The position numbers were made by a program, and so were the translations under genes. Source: Clostridiales bacterium (GTDB lineage: Bacteria; Bacillota; Clostridia; Christensenellales; Borkfalkiaceae). Taken from it: a stretch of DNA of 51,508 nucleotides. Below, in pieces: positions 34,737 through 43,448 of the stretch. Within the stretch, counting starts at the first letter, position 1, and the number at the start of each line of letters is the position of its first letter. The stretch is from contig SVHP01000002.1 of NCBI GenBank assembly GCA_015055735.1, forward strand, positions 1-51,508, in the 5' to 3' direction. The notes under the pieces are model-generated. The model was not told the DNA's origin, did not search any database, and worked only from the letters and a program-made list of their open reading frames with translations.

Positions 34737-35935
34737 CAATTTTTTGATTTTTCTTTGTTAGTTATCAAATCTCTAGTGCGTTTAGCGTAAATTATGGTGG
34801 AAATTACCATGATTGCATATAAAACGGCTAGGCAAATAGGGAAAATTTCAACTCCTAGCCACTCTGCCAAGAACCCGAAAACGGGTGGCATTAAAAGTAT
34901 GCCTATATTACAGCACGCCGTTTGGGTGGCTATAACTGAAGCCGACATATCTTGACCAAAGTATCTAGGCGTTAAAAAGGTTAAGTTTGGAAAGGTCGGC
35001 CCGTTGCCGAATCCTATCATAAAGAGCGCCACGCCCTTAAAGGTCGCAGGGATAGGTAAGAAAAGTATAACTAGCGCAAGCCCAACTACTCCATATCCCA
35101 AAAAGATTATTTTTTGTGGATTTATCCACTTTGAAATAACGCCCGAAACTGCTCGCCCAGAAGTAATTCCTATATAGTAAAAGGTAAGCGTGGCGGCGGC
35201 AAGACTTTCTGACATTTTTTCTACTTGAACAAGATAAGTGCATCCCCAAATTCCACAAGTAAACTCCAACGCCACCGTAAAGAAGAATACCACCCACGCA
35301 ACTCTTACCGCTGGCATTTTAGCGAGCGTGAAAACGGACTTAGGTTTTTGTTCAACTTGCTTTTCTTGTTTTTCTTGCGTCTTGTTCTTTACCTTTTTCC
35401 AAAGAGGAAGGGCTAAAAAGCCCACCAAAGTAATGGTTGCCATAATGATTGCAACTATATGATATCCACCTTGCCAACTATCGGTTTTTGCAAGCGCAAA
35501 AGACATTAAGAGTGGGGACGCCGAAACGCCCACACCGTAAAAGCAGTGCATAAAACTCATGTGAGTTGAAGAATAATTTAGCGCCACGTAATTGTTGAGA
35601 GCGGCGTCTATTGCGCCAGCGCCCAGCCCTAACGGTATAGAAAGCAAGCAAAAGAAAATTATATTATCGCCGAGCGAGAATATTAAAAGCATTATGGTCG
35701 TTAAAAGGGTAGATAAAGCGGCAACCTTGCCCGTTCCTAGTTTAGCAACTAATTGCGAAGCAAAAAGGCTGGATAAAACCGTGCCTACCGAAATCAAAGT
35801 GGTCACGTAGTTAGCATAACTTATAGGAAGATTAAGGTCGGAATAAATATCCGGCCACGCTGCGCCGAACAGCGAGTCGGGTAACCCTAACCCCACGAAC
35901 ACAAATGAAATTACTATAAATAATAACGTCGCCAT
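34733..35935 (-). CDS. MFS transporter (paralogue 1)
   Basis: A 400-residue major facilitator protein with about 12 helices and a charged central loop (KNKTQEKQEKQVEQKPK). Conserved blocks shared with paralogue 2 include LLSIPLG.G.G.ID and FMIGFGNGP.FP. The start ATG 35935 is preceded by TAAGGAGCGTT. The tandem arrangement points to gene duplication. The substrate is unknown; sugars or small organics are possible. Confidence 0.85.
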   Translation of the reverse strand: MATLLFIVISFVFVGLGLPDSLFGAAWPDIYSDLNLPISYANYVTTLISVGTVLSSLFASQLVAKLGTGKVAALSTLLTTIMLLIFSLGDNIIFFCLLSIPLGLGAGAIDAALNNYVALNYSSTHMSFMHCFYGVGVSASPLLMSFALAKTDSWQGGYHIVAIIMATITLVGFLALPLWKKVKNKTQEKQEKQVEQKPKSVFTLAKMPAVRVAWVVFFFTVALEFTCGIWGCTYLVQVEKMSESLAAATLTFYYIGITSGRAVSGVISKWINPQKIIFLGYGVVGLALVILFLPIPATFKGVALFMIGFGNGPTFPNLTFLTPRYFGQDMSASVIATQTACCNIGILLMPPVFGFLAEWLGVEIFPICLAVLYAIMVISTIIYAKRTRDLITNKEKSKNC

Positions 35936-35992
35936 AACGCTCCTTAATTATACCGTTTTAGTTTTTTTGATTTTGAGTTTTTGAATTTTAAT

Positions 35993-37306
35993 TTATACGA
36001 CTATCGCCAAGGTGAGAACGCTTAAAAGCAGTGTTGGAATAGCCACGGTAGAGCCATAAAGCATAAATTTTCTAAACGACAAGTTGACCTCGTAATTTTT
36101 CAAAATTTTACTCCACATAATGCCTGCAAGTGCGCCCACGGGCGTTAGAAACGCACCTATATTAGAGCCGATTATCGCACCGTAAACGGCGTATAGGTTT
36201 TGTCCGTTTATTATTTTGTCGAACAACACGCTCATAGGAATATTGTTTAGAAGATTTGCGCTAAAGGTAGATAAAAACCCAAACGTTATGCAGTCTAGCT
36301 TAGTGTTGGTAATGGTTGTTTTTGCTATAAGTTCGGTCACGCCGTTTTCCTTTAACGCTAAAACGATTACGAACATGGACAAAACGAAAGGTACGAGTTC
36401 GTAAGGCGCTTTTTTAATGCTTAATAGCGCACCTTTACAAGAATATACTTTTATTAGGTCGTATACGATATTGAATAGGGTAAGGGTAATTGCTAAAACT
36501 AGACAAATTAAATACATTTCCACCATTATAACGTCGGCAATAGCAAGCAAAATTATGGCTAGGACTAGATGAACTATCGCCACTATCATAGGCGTTTTGA
36601 AAATTCTTACCTTGCTTTTTTCGGGCTGTAAAGTATCGCTTTCATTACCCATAGGCTTTGCAAGTTGTCTTCTAAACACTAACAGCAAAATCGCAAGGCT
36701 GGTTAGTCCACCGATAAGACCAGGAAGAGCCATAACCGAAAGGTATTCTAAAAAGTTTACGCCTGCAGACTGAGCAAGGTATACGTTAGTAGGGTTGCCG
36801 ACGATTAGCGCCATACTCCAAGTGTTGGCTGCAATAAATTCGCCGAATAGGTATGGGAAAGGCGAAATTTTGGCTTTCTTTGCAAAAATGCAAATAGGTG
36901 GCGTAAAGGTCAATATTATTATATCGTTTGAAGTAAACACGGTTAACACCGAAACGACTGCATATAAAATAAAGAACAGTTTATACCCACCACCCTTGCT
37001 CTTCATGAATACGGAGTTGGCAAGGTAATCGAAAAACCCAGAGTCCCCTAAATAAATGGAAATTAAGGTCATAGATAAAAATAGCGTTAAAATCTTTAAG
37101 GGATTGACGCTAGTGTTTGCAGTAATGCCACTAATGACCGTCGATATATCGATGCAACCGGTTATAAGCATAAAAAAAGCGCCTATAAAGCAGACAATCC
37201 AATATAAACCTATATTAAACTTGAAAATCTTAACGTAAGGCTTTGTCAAAACGGCAACGACCATTGCGACAACCGTTATTAACGCCAAAATAATAGTTAG
37301 TTGCAT
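35993..37306 (-). CDS. SLC13/ArsB-NhaD superfamily permease
   Basis: A 437-residue integral membrane transporter with about 11 helices. The two conserved hairpin motifs of the ion transporter superfamily are seen: TSNDIIILTFTPP in the first half and NNIPMSVLF in the second, plus GNPTNVYLAQSAG. Likely a dicarboxylate/arsenite/sodium-type secondary transporter, with no arsR or arsC beside it. The start ATG 37306 follows GGGAATAG. Confidence 0.82.
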   Translation of the reverse strand: MQLTIILALITVVAMVVAVLTKPYVKIFKFNIGLYWIVCFIGAFFMLITGCIDISTVISGITANTSVNPLKILTLFLSMTLISIYLGDSGFFDYLANSVFMKSKGGGYKLFFILYAVVSVLTVFTSNDIIILTFTPPICIFAKKAKISPFPYLFGEFIAANTWSMALIVGNPTNVYLAQSAGVNFLEYLSVMALPGLIGGLTSLAILLLVFRRQLAKPMGNESDTLQPEKSKVRIFKTPMIVAIVHLVLAIILLAIADVIMVEMYLICLVLAITLTLFNIVYDLIKVYSCKGALLSIKKAPYELVPFVLSMFVIVLALKENGVTELIAKTTITNTKLDCITFGFLSTFSANLLNNIPMSVLFDKIINGQNLYAVYGAIIGSNIGAFLTPVGALAGIMWSKILKNYEVNLSFRKFMLYGSTVAIPTLLLSVLTLAIVV

Positions 37307-37430
37307 GTGTAAACTATTCCCTTAAAAATTCAATAGTACGATTATAGCACGATTAAAAGTTTTTTCAAAACGATATGGACGAAATTATATAATAAATTAT
37401 ATAATAATTTGCTTTTTTCAAAAATTTTAG

Positions 37431-37459
37431 TTCATTTATAAACCGTTCGTGCATATACT
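37431..37459 (+). promoter_or_regulatory. Promoter of the PRC-barrel gene, apparently leaderless
   Basis: TTCATT, 17 bp, TATACT; the minus-10 ends 5 bp before the ATG at 37465, and no ribosome binding site exists. Confidence 0.5.
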
Positions 37460-37464
37460 GTCGT

Positions 37465-37947
37465 ATGGAATTAACTTATAACGATTTAAAAAAGCGCGAC
37501 GTTATAAACGTCGTGGACGGAAAGTGTTTCGGTAGGGTTAATAATTTAAGCCTATCCTTTCCACGTGGCGTTTTGACGGGTATTTACGTGCCTGCAAGAA
37601 AAAACAAGGGCTTTTTTTGGTTTTTGGATAAAAGTTCGCTCTTTATCAGCGTGGATAAAATTGTAAAAATCGGTGGCGACGTCATTTTAGTGGATATTAA
37701 GTGTGGGGAAAACTGCGTGCCAAGTACCCCCGTCGGCAAAAAAGAACAAATTAAAAAGCCAAACCCTTGCCCACCACAGTGTCCACCACCATGCCCACCA
37801 TCTTGTCCACCAAATCACCCGTGTCCACCACCATGTCCACCAAATCAGCCTTGCACACCTTTTTCGCCAAGCGATAGAAATTCGCAAGACACCGTCGATT
37901 TGTCGGGACTTTTTGATGATTCTAGAATAGATTTAGAAGATTACTAA
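37465..37947 (+). CDS. PRC-barrel protein (YlmC/YmxH-like) with Cys-Pro-Pro-rich tail
   Basis: A 160-residue protein. Residues 1-80 match the PRC-barrel fold of the YlmC/YmxH sporulation-associated family (LKKRDVINVVDGKCFGRVNNL). Residues about 95-133 are a repeat of C-P-P-x units with around ten cysteines (PNPCPPQCPPPCPPSC and onward), then an acidic tail. The Cys-Pro tail is not part of the family core; it could bind metals or cross-link in a coat. Start ATG 37465 coincides with the likely transcription start. Confidence 0.75.
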   Translation: MELTYNDLKKRDVINVVDGKCFGRVNNLSLSFPRGVLTGIYVPARKNKGFFWFLDKSSLFISVDKIVKIGGDVILVDIKCGENCVPSTPVGKKEQIKKPNPCPPQCPPPCPPSCPPNHPCPPPCPPNQPCTPFSPSDRNSQDTVDLSGLFDDSRIDLEDY

Positions 37948-37988
37948 AAAAATATCCAAAAAAAGTTAAATTATTTTTAAAAACCCCC

Positions 37989-38017
37989 TTGAAAAATATC
38001 AAGTTATGGTTTATAAT
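37989..38017 (+). promoter_or_regulatory. Promoter of the EF-G2 gene
   Basis: TTGAAA, 17 bp, TATAAT; start codon at 38076 with GGGGG before it. Confidence 0.7.
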
Positions 38018-38075
38018 GGAAATAACGTTGATTAACGATTTTACCGAAAGTATATAAAAGGGGGACAAAATTATT

Positions 38076-40148
38076 ATGGGTAAAATTTTATCGGAAAATA
38101 TTAGAAACATCGCTATCGTTGGGCATAGCGGGGCAGGCAAAACTTCTTTGGCAGAAGCAATTCTATTTAACGGCAAGAGCATTGATAGATTGGGTAAAAC
38201 TTCTGAAAAGAATACGGTTATGGATTACGATGAACAAGAAATGGCTAGGGGAATATCAATCTCTCTTTCTTGCGCATATACATATTGGCGTGACGTTAAG
38301 ATTAACGTTATAGACGTACCTGGCTTTTACGATTTTGAAGGCGAATTTGAAGAAGCGATGAGAGCCGTTGGCTCTGCGATTTTAGTTGCCGACGCTAGTG
38401 GCGATATCGCCGTTGGCTCTGAAAAGGTTGTGGACTATTGTATCCGTCGTCATATTCCTTTGATGATTTTCGTTAACGGAGTAGACAAGGAAAACGCCGA
38501 CTACGTTAAGACGGTTGAAGCGTTTAAGCAAAAATACGGCAAGAAAATTTCGCCAACACACCTTCCTATTATCCGTGACGGAAAGATGAAAGGTTACGTT
38601 TCAGTAATTTCAAGCAAGGCGTTTGAATTTACTCAAGGTGGAAGAAACGAAGTGCAAGTTCCACAAAACATGGCTGACGAGCTAGCATCTCTAAAAGAAA
38701 TCCTAACCGAATCGGCTGCTGAATCTAGCGAAGCGTTGTTAGATAAATATTTATCCGACGGGGCGCTTACTAACGACGAAATAGTTAGTGGTGTTAAGAG
38801 TGGTCTAAAACAAGGTGAAACTATCCCTATCATGGGTGGTTCAGCCCTTCAAAATATGGGTGTTATCAACCTACTTCACGAAATAGTAGACCTTCTTCCA
38901 TCGCCTTTCGATAGACGACCTGTTATGGCAACAAGCATTGCTAACGACGATACTCAAGGCGAAGTTTACTCTGTCGTTTGCGATACCGAAAAGCCGTTCG
39001 CTGGACAAGTGTTTAAGACGGTTGCCGACCCGTTCGTTGGTAAACTCAATATGATTAGAGTATTTACGGGTACTCTAAAGAGTGGTATGACGGTCGTTAA
39101 CGCAACGACGGGCGAAAAGGAAAGAATTAACTCGCTATACCTAATGAAAGGCAAAAAGCAAGAACCTGTTGACGAACTCGTTGCAGGCGATATCGGCGCT
39201 GTGAATAAACTTAACAACACAAACACAGGCGATACTCTTTGCGATGAAAAGTTCCAAGTTAAATTTTACGATATCCCACTGCCAAAGCCTGTTATCACTA
39301 TGGCGATTGCAGCAAAAGGCAGTGACGAAGATAAGGTATTCCAAGGCTTAAATAGACTTGCCGAAGAAGATTTAACCTTTAAGGTTGAAAAAGATAAGGA
39401 AACGGGCGAAATGGTTATTCGTGGACAAGGCGAAACCCAACTCGATATCCTTTGCAAGAAACTAAAGGCTAAATTCGGTTGCGAAGCCGTATTATCTACA
39501 CCAAGAGTTGCCTTTAAGGAAACCATTAAGGGCGTTGCTGAAGCCGAAGGTAAACACAAAAAGCAATCGGGTGGCGCAGGTCAGTTCGGTGTGGTTAACA
39601 TTAAGTTTGAACCAGGCGCAGCAGACGGCGAGTTCGAGTTCGTAAACGCTATCGTAGGTGGCGCAGTTTCTAAACCTTTCGCTCAAGCGACCGAAAAGGG
39701 ACTTCGTGAAGCGATGCAAAAGGGCGTTCTTGCAGGATACCCTATGACCGACTTAAAATGCACCTTGTTTGACGGTAAAGAACACCCTGTTGATAGTAAG
39801 GAAGTTGCGTTCGTTTCGGCTGCAAAACTCGCTTACGACGAAGGCGTAAGGGCTGCTAAACCTGTTATCTTAGAACCTGTTTACAGTTATAAAATTATAG
39901 TCCCTGATACTTATACGGGCGATATTTTGGGCGATATGAATAAGCGCCGTGGTAGAATTTTGGGTATGGAAATGGTTGACGGCTTGCAAGAAATCGCTGC
40001 CGAAGCACCACTTATCGAAATGCTTAAATACGCTACCGACTTAAGAAGTATGACTCAAGGTAGGGGCAAGTTCTCTGCAGAATTCTTAAGATACGAAGAA
40101 GTACCGTTCTCGGCTCAAGAAAAAATCATAGCCGACGCTAAGAAATAG
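38076..40148 (+). CDS. fusA2: Elongation factor G-like protein (EF-G2)
   Basis: A 690-residue translational GTPase with the five-domain EF-G layout. The P-loop GHSGAGKT is near residues 16-23. The switch segment is RGISIS, G3 reads DVPGFYDF rather than the DTPGHxDF of canonical EF-G, and G4 reads NGVD rather than NKxD. These changes and the Phe replacing the catalytic His fit the EF-G2/FusA2 paralogue group rather than the main translocase. The start ATG follows AAAAGGGGGACAAAATT. It is monocistronic, so it is not in an rpsL-rpsG-fusA operon. Confidence 0.88.
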   Translation: MGKILSENIRNIAIVGHSGAGKTSLAEAILFNGKSIDRLGKTSEKNTVMDYDEQEMARGISISLSCAYTYWRDVKINVIDVPGFYDFEGEFEEAMRAVGSAILVADASGDIAVGSEKVVDYCIRRHIPLMIFVNGVDKENADYVKTVEAFKQKYGKKISPTHLPIIRDGKMKGYVSVISSKAFEFTQGGRNEVQVPQNMADELASLKEILTESAAESSEALLDKYLSDGALTNDEIVSGVKSGLKQGETIPIMGGSALQNMGVINLLHEIVDLLPSPFDRRPVMATSIANDDTQGEVYSVVCDTEKPFAGQVFKTVADPFVGKLNMIRVFTGTLKSGMTVVNATTGEKERINSLYLMKGKKQEPVDELVAGDIGAVNKLNNTNTGDTLCDEKFQVKFYDIPLPKPVITMAIAAKGSDEDKVFQGLNRLAEEDLTFKVEKDKETGEMVIRGQGETQLDILCKKLKAKFGCEAVLSTPRVAFKETIKGVAEAEGKHKKQSGGAGQFGVVNIKFEPGAADGEFEFVNAIVGGAVSKPFAQATEKGLREAMQKGVLAGYPMTDLKCTLFDGKEHPVDSKEVAFVSAAKLAYDEGVRAAKPVILEPVYSYKIIVPDTYTGDILGDMNKRRGRILGMEMVDGLQEIAAEAPLIEMLKYATDLRSMTQGRGKFSAEFLRYEEVPFSAQEKIIADAKK

Positions 40149-40166
40149 GTGACTTTTCCCCAAACT

Positions 40167-40305
40167 CTAACTGATTTTTGACGGAAAAATACTGCGAAAT
40201 ACTTTGTTTTTTGTTCAGTTAAATACTTTTCAAGTATTCGCCTTCACAAGAAAACTCGTCTTTCTTGTATTTTTCTCGTCAAAGCGATAAATCTAATCAG
40301 TTATC
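40167..40305. repeat. Dispersed MITE-like repeat, copy 3
   Basis: About 140 bp bounded by CTAACTGATTTTTGACGG and CTAATCAGTTAT. Internally GACGGAAAAATAC pairs with GTATTTTTCTCGTC, and the shared core GTTAAATACTTTTCAAGTAT (about 40218-40237) is present. It sits right after the EF-G2 stop codon and occupies most of the 280-bp gap before the sugar kinase. Confidence 0.7.
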
Positions 40306-40429
40306 GTTTGTATCAAAGCCACGAGAAATAAAACAATCGTTGTTAAAAATACTGCGAAAATAACAATCAATAAACAAAGGATAAATTTTAACGAAAGTGT
40401 GGTTAAAATTTATTAAAGGAGCAAATAAC

Positions 40430-41359
40430 ATGATATTAACTATATGCCCGAATCCTAGTATTGACTGCACTATTGAACTCGACAGTCTAAACGTTGGTAA
40501 GTTGAATAGGGTGGACAATAAGGTTGAAACCTATTCGGGCAAGGCGTTAAACGTAGCCGTGGGGATAGCTCGTCTTGGCGAAAAAAGTCTTGCAACCGGC
40601 TTTATGTTTGACAAACACGCCCGTCTATTTGAACAAGTTTTGGATAGAGAAGGGGTAGAACACGATTTCGTGTACAACAGTGGTTCGGCTAGAACTAACT
40701 ATAAGATTATTGACAAACGCTCTATGCTTACCGAAATTAACGATAAGGGCGAACGGGTAATGGAATTTAAGCAAGAAGAACTTATCGAAAAGGTTGCTAA
40801 AATTTCACCCGATTACGAAATTGCCGTTATGAGTGGAAGTCTTCCTAAAGGCGTTGACCCGTCTTTTTACGGTAAAGTGGTAGAACAAATCCCTAGCCAC
40901 GTTAAACTTATTCTAGATACCGAAAAGGCGAATATGCTTTCTGCATTAGGTAGCCGAGAAGTGTTTATGGTTAAGCCAAACTTAAGGGAACTAGAAGAAT
41001 TTACGGGCAAGGATATACACTCTCTTCAAGATATGGTTTCGGCATCTAAAAAATATTTGGATAGGGGCGTAAAATACGTACTCGTATCCTTGGGCGCTGA
41101 AGGCGCAGTCTTAACCGACGGTACGGACAGTTATTTTTGTAAGAGCGCGTCGGTTGCCGTTAACTCTACCGTTGGCGCAGGCGATAGTATGGTCGCAGCG
41201 TCTTGCGTTGGCATTTCCAAAGGCGTTCCTATGCAAGAGATCTTAAGAATGGCAGCCGCCGCAGGCACTGCAGCAGTCACTACTTCAGGTACAAACCTAT
41301 TCTATCGTGACAAGTACAACGAAATCTATTCAAAAATCTATTCAGAAAGAATTTATTGA
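40430..41359 (+). CDS. 1-phosphofructokinase family sugar kinase (PfkB)
   Basis: A 309-residue PfkB-family kinase close to FruK/LacC. The N-terminus ILTICPNPSIDCTIELD and the C-terminal signature GAGDSMVAA (anion hole and catalytic Asp) are clear. It phosphorylates fructose 1-phosphate or tagatose 6-phosphate in homologues. No PTS or aldolase gene is beside it. The start ATG 40430 is chosen because AAAGGAGCAAATAAC precedes it. A strong terminator follows. Confidence 0.88.
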   Translation: MILTICPNPSIDCTIELDSLNVGKLNRVDNKVETYSGKALNVAVGIARLGEKSLATGFMFDKHARLFEQVLDREGVEHDFVYNSGSARTNYKIIDKRSMLTEINDKGERVMEFKQEELIEKVAKISPDYEIAVMSGSLPKGVDPSFYGKVVEQIPSHVKLILDTEKANMLSALGSREVFMVKPNLRELEEFTGKDIHSLQDMVSASKKYLDRGVKYVLVSLGAEGAVLTDGTDSYFCKSASVAVNSTVGAGDSMVAASCVGISKGVPMQEILRMAAAAGTAAVTTSGTNLFYRDKYNEIYSKIYSERIY

Positions 41360-41379
41360 TAAAAGATTTTAGACAAGTT

Positions 41380-41417
41380 AAAAGGATAGCGAATTTTTCG
41401 CTATCCTTTACTTTTTG
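41380..41417 (+). terminator. Terminator of the sugar kinase gene
   Basis: AAAGGATAGCGA/TCGCTATCCTTT stem followed by ACTTTTT. A separate hairpin at about 41431-41460 (ACGAC..TTTGC/GCAAA..GTCGT) resembles the last hairpin of the 22-kb array. Confidence 0.85.
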
Positions 41418-41514
41418 CTTTGCCGAACACACGACTTTGCAGAGCAAAGTATAGTGTCGTAAACCAACATTATGGACAAATAAAAAAATTTACAAAAGCG
41501 AGCAATTCACAATT

Positions 41515-41553
41515 AAAAAAGAACTTAGACGTTAAAATCTAAGTTCTTTTTTT
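41515..41553. terminator. Bidirectional terminator at the left edge of the island
   Basis: AAAAAAGAACTTAGA/TCTAAGTTCTTTTTTT. It can stop minus-strand transcription from the GHKL operon and plus-strand read-through from the kinase. A short palindrome ATATGGGTTTCCCATAT follows at 41568-41584. Confidence 0.8.
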
Positions 41554-41606
41554 ATCCGTAAAATATGATATGGGTTTCCCATATGCTTAAGGGCAAAAGT
41601 GGGAAG

Positions 41607-41654
41607 TGTGGCACTTTTCTTTACCTGCTTTGATTTTACCCCATTTTGTGGCAC
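41607..41654. repeat. Two direct copies of TGTGGCAC, 40 bp apart
   Basis: TGTGGCAC at 41607-41614 and 41647-41654, both followed by a T-rich tract, in the non-coding strip between the island terminator and the last island gene. Possibly recombinase arm-type sites; function not shown. Confidence 0.3.
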
Positions 41655-41661
41655 ATTTTCA

Positions 41662-41790
41662 CTATTTTTTATTAAAAAGCTCAAATATACTTTTTGTAAC
41701 CCAACCTATTACACTAAATATTAATACGCCTGCAAAAAATATTCCTCTCAATATCTTTTCAATGTCTTTTTGACTTATTGCGGGTTTCAT
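41662..41790 (-). CDS. 42-residue single-pass membrane protein, last gene of the GHKL operon
   Basis: A 42-residue peptide with a polar N-terminus (MKPAISQKDIEKILR), one hydrophobic helix of about 15-20 residues (GIFFAGVLIFSVIGWV) and a short basic tail (ELFNKK). The ATG lies one base after the stop of the DUF6339-like gene, so translation is likely coupled, which is good evidence that it is real. I know no family for it. In the setting of a defence-like operon it could be a membrane effector or an anchor, which is inference only. Confidence 0.6.
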   Translation of the reverse strand: MKPAISQKDIEKILRGIFFAGVLIFSVIGWVTKSIFELFNKK

Positions 41791-41791
41791 T

Positions 41792-42574
41792 TTAATCACT
41801 CAATGAAAAACGACTGGTCGTTTTATTATTTAAGTTTGTTTCTAAACGTATAAGTTCATCATAAAATTTCTCGTAAAGTTCTTCACGACTAAAAACGTCT
41901 ACAAGATAAGCACCACCTAAAAATGATACATATTTTACTATACCATTATAAATTTCTTTCTTTTCGATACTTCCGCCATCTCTTTCATAGTCACGTAGTG
42001 CTTGTATTAAAGCAAGTCTAACGTTTTTAGAACCAGAATAAGTTCTTGAATAAATACTAATTAAAAAGTCTTTATGTTTGAAACAAAACTCTGTTAATTC
42101 ATAAGGGTTTTCAAGTGAGTCGTCGTATGTTAAATATACATACCACCAAAGCATTGAAATGCCTTGTCTAAACAAATCGGCTTTTCTACTTTGACCTTGG
42201 AACAGCCATTTATTCTTAAAATACTTATTATTTGTTGACAAATTGTATCTATATTGCATATAAGAATAAAATTTATCAAAGGTTAAACCCGCCCATAGTC
42301 TTGTATCACAAGCAGTGCTTTCCGAAAGATGCTTTAAGGCTTCAAAAAGTCTTTTAGCATTTTCAAAGTCCGTATCTTCAGGTCTTTCAGCAGACATATC
42401 CATTTCAAAATCTTCCATATCAACTTTTGAAAGAGTAAATGGTTCATCTACCTTGAAAACATCTTTTAACCACTCATTTGTAGGGTTGTCTTTAATATAT
42501 TTTTCAATAACTTCTAAATTTTCTTTAGTTGATAAAGTTTCTAATTTTTCTTCAGAAAGTATCTTAATCTTCAT
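41792..42574 (-). CDS. DUF6339-like protein of the GHKL operon
   Basis: A 260-residue soluble, mostly helical protein. From memory it resembles proteins labelled DUF6339. The conserved-looking centre is STACDTRLWAGLTFDKFY followed by KNKWLFQGQSRKADLFRQG and ISMLWWYVYLTYD. No catalytic motif is evident. The start is ATG 42574 with GGAGGAAGTTCAA before it. It overlaps the upstream 294-residue gene by 11 bp, so the two are coupled. Confidence 0.7.
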   Translation of the reverse strand: MKIKILSEEKLETLSTKENLEVIEKYIKDNPTNEWLKDVFKVDEPFTLSKVDMEDFEMDMSAERPEDTDFENAKRLFEALKHLSESTACDTRLWAGLTFDKFYSYMQYRYNLSTNNKYFKNKWLFQGQSRKADLFRQGISMLWWYVYLTYDDSLENPYELTEFCFKHKDFLISIYSRTYSGSKNVRLALIQALRDYERDGGSIEKKEIYNGIVKYVSFLGGAYLVDVFSREELYEKFYDELIRLETNLNNKTTSRFSLSD

Positions 42575-43448
42575 TTGAACTTCCTCCTTCAATAGCAACT
42601 TTATTCAAGTTAATAATGCCGTTTGCCGTGGTGTTTTTCATTATCTTTTGTGCAACGTCAAATGTATCAATATTGCTGATATTTTCTTCGCTAATATCAA
42701 TGTTCAACTTTTTAGCAGCCTTTTGAATTGACCTAAACCATCTTCTTTCTTCGTATAGATAATAATCGTCACCAGAGTGCTTAACTTCTTCCAAACACTT
42801 AATAAGAGCGGGAATAATAAGCATAGCATGTAAAACAGGTTGTGCATTAGGGTTGTTGCTATTTTGTGTTACAAACTTTCTGTAAACAGGTGACGGAAGC
42901 CTTAAACCAATTTTGTCACTTGAATAGTCAATAACAATATCCGTAACCTTTGGGTCAATAATTTCAGTAACAGAGAAGATAGAAGGAACGTTTGCAAGGT
43001 CATCATCTTCTTTTTCAATTCTAATAACCTTTTCAAAACCAATAGCCATAATGCTACCTTTGTCTAATTCAAACGAAACACCTTCATATTCAGCGTTAAA
43101 TTTACTATTTTTATAGTCGTAGATATCTCTATCAGCAACTATAAAAGGACAAAGGTGCATAACTTCTTCAACTTTGTTTGCAGAAATCGTAATTGTTTTC
43201 CCTTCAAACGGAATTTCTACGAGTTTTCTAAAACAAGTAAAGGCACATTCAATATGTACAACAAAAGATGCATCATTAGAGCGAATTACGTTTGCCAATT
43301 CTTCATTATCAAGTTTTGGTGTAAACTTTAATGTAATTTCTTTTTCGGTAATAATTTCTTCAACTTCAATATCAAATGAACTATCTAAATAGTCATTATT
43401 AAATGATGCTAATACGGGATAGGGATATAATTTAGCCTTTATATGCAT
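42564..43448 (-). CDS. Unknown 294-residue protein of the GHKL operon
   Basis: I do not recognise this protein. The first ~150 residues look beta-rich and the second half helical, with a block LRLPSPVYRKFVTQ and YLYEERRWFRSIQKAAKKL near residues 185-255. No membrane segment, no cysteine motif. The start ATG 43448 follows TGGAGGTAAAGATAT and overlaps the GHKL gene by 17 bp. A structural or adaptor subunit is the simplest guess. Confidence 0.7.
   Translation of the reverse strand: MHIKAKLYPYPVLASFNNDYLDSSFDIEVEEIITEKEITLKFTPKLDNEELANVIRSNDASFVVHIECAFTCFRKLVEIPFEGKTITISANKVEEVMHLCPFIVADRDIYDYKNSKFNAEYEGVSFELDKGSIMAIGFEKVIRIEKEDDDLANVPSIFSVTEIIDPKVTDIVIDYSSDKIGLRLPSPVYRKFVTQNSNNPNAQPVLHAMLIIPALIKCLEEVKHSGDDYYLYEERRWFRSIQKAAKKLNIDISEENISNIDTFDVAQKIMKNTTANGIINLNKVAIEGGSSNED

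Noticed and set aside
37687-37887. An antisense frame rich in Trp/Arg opposite the PRC-barrel gene
   Set aside because: It is the mirror of the CPP codon repeat and has no translation signals.
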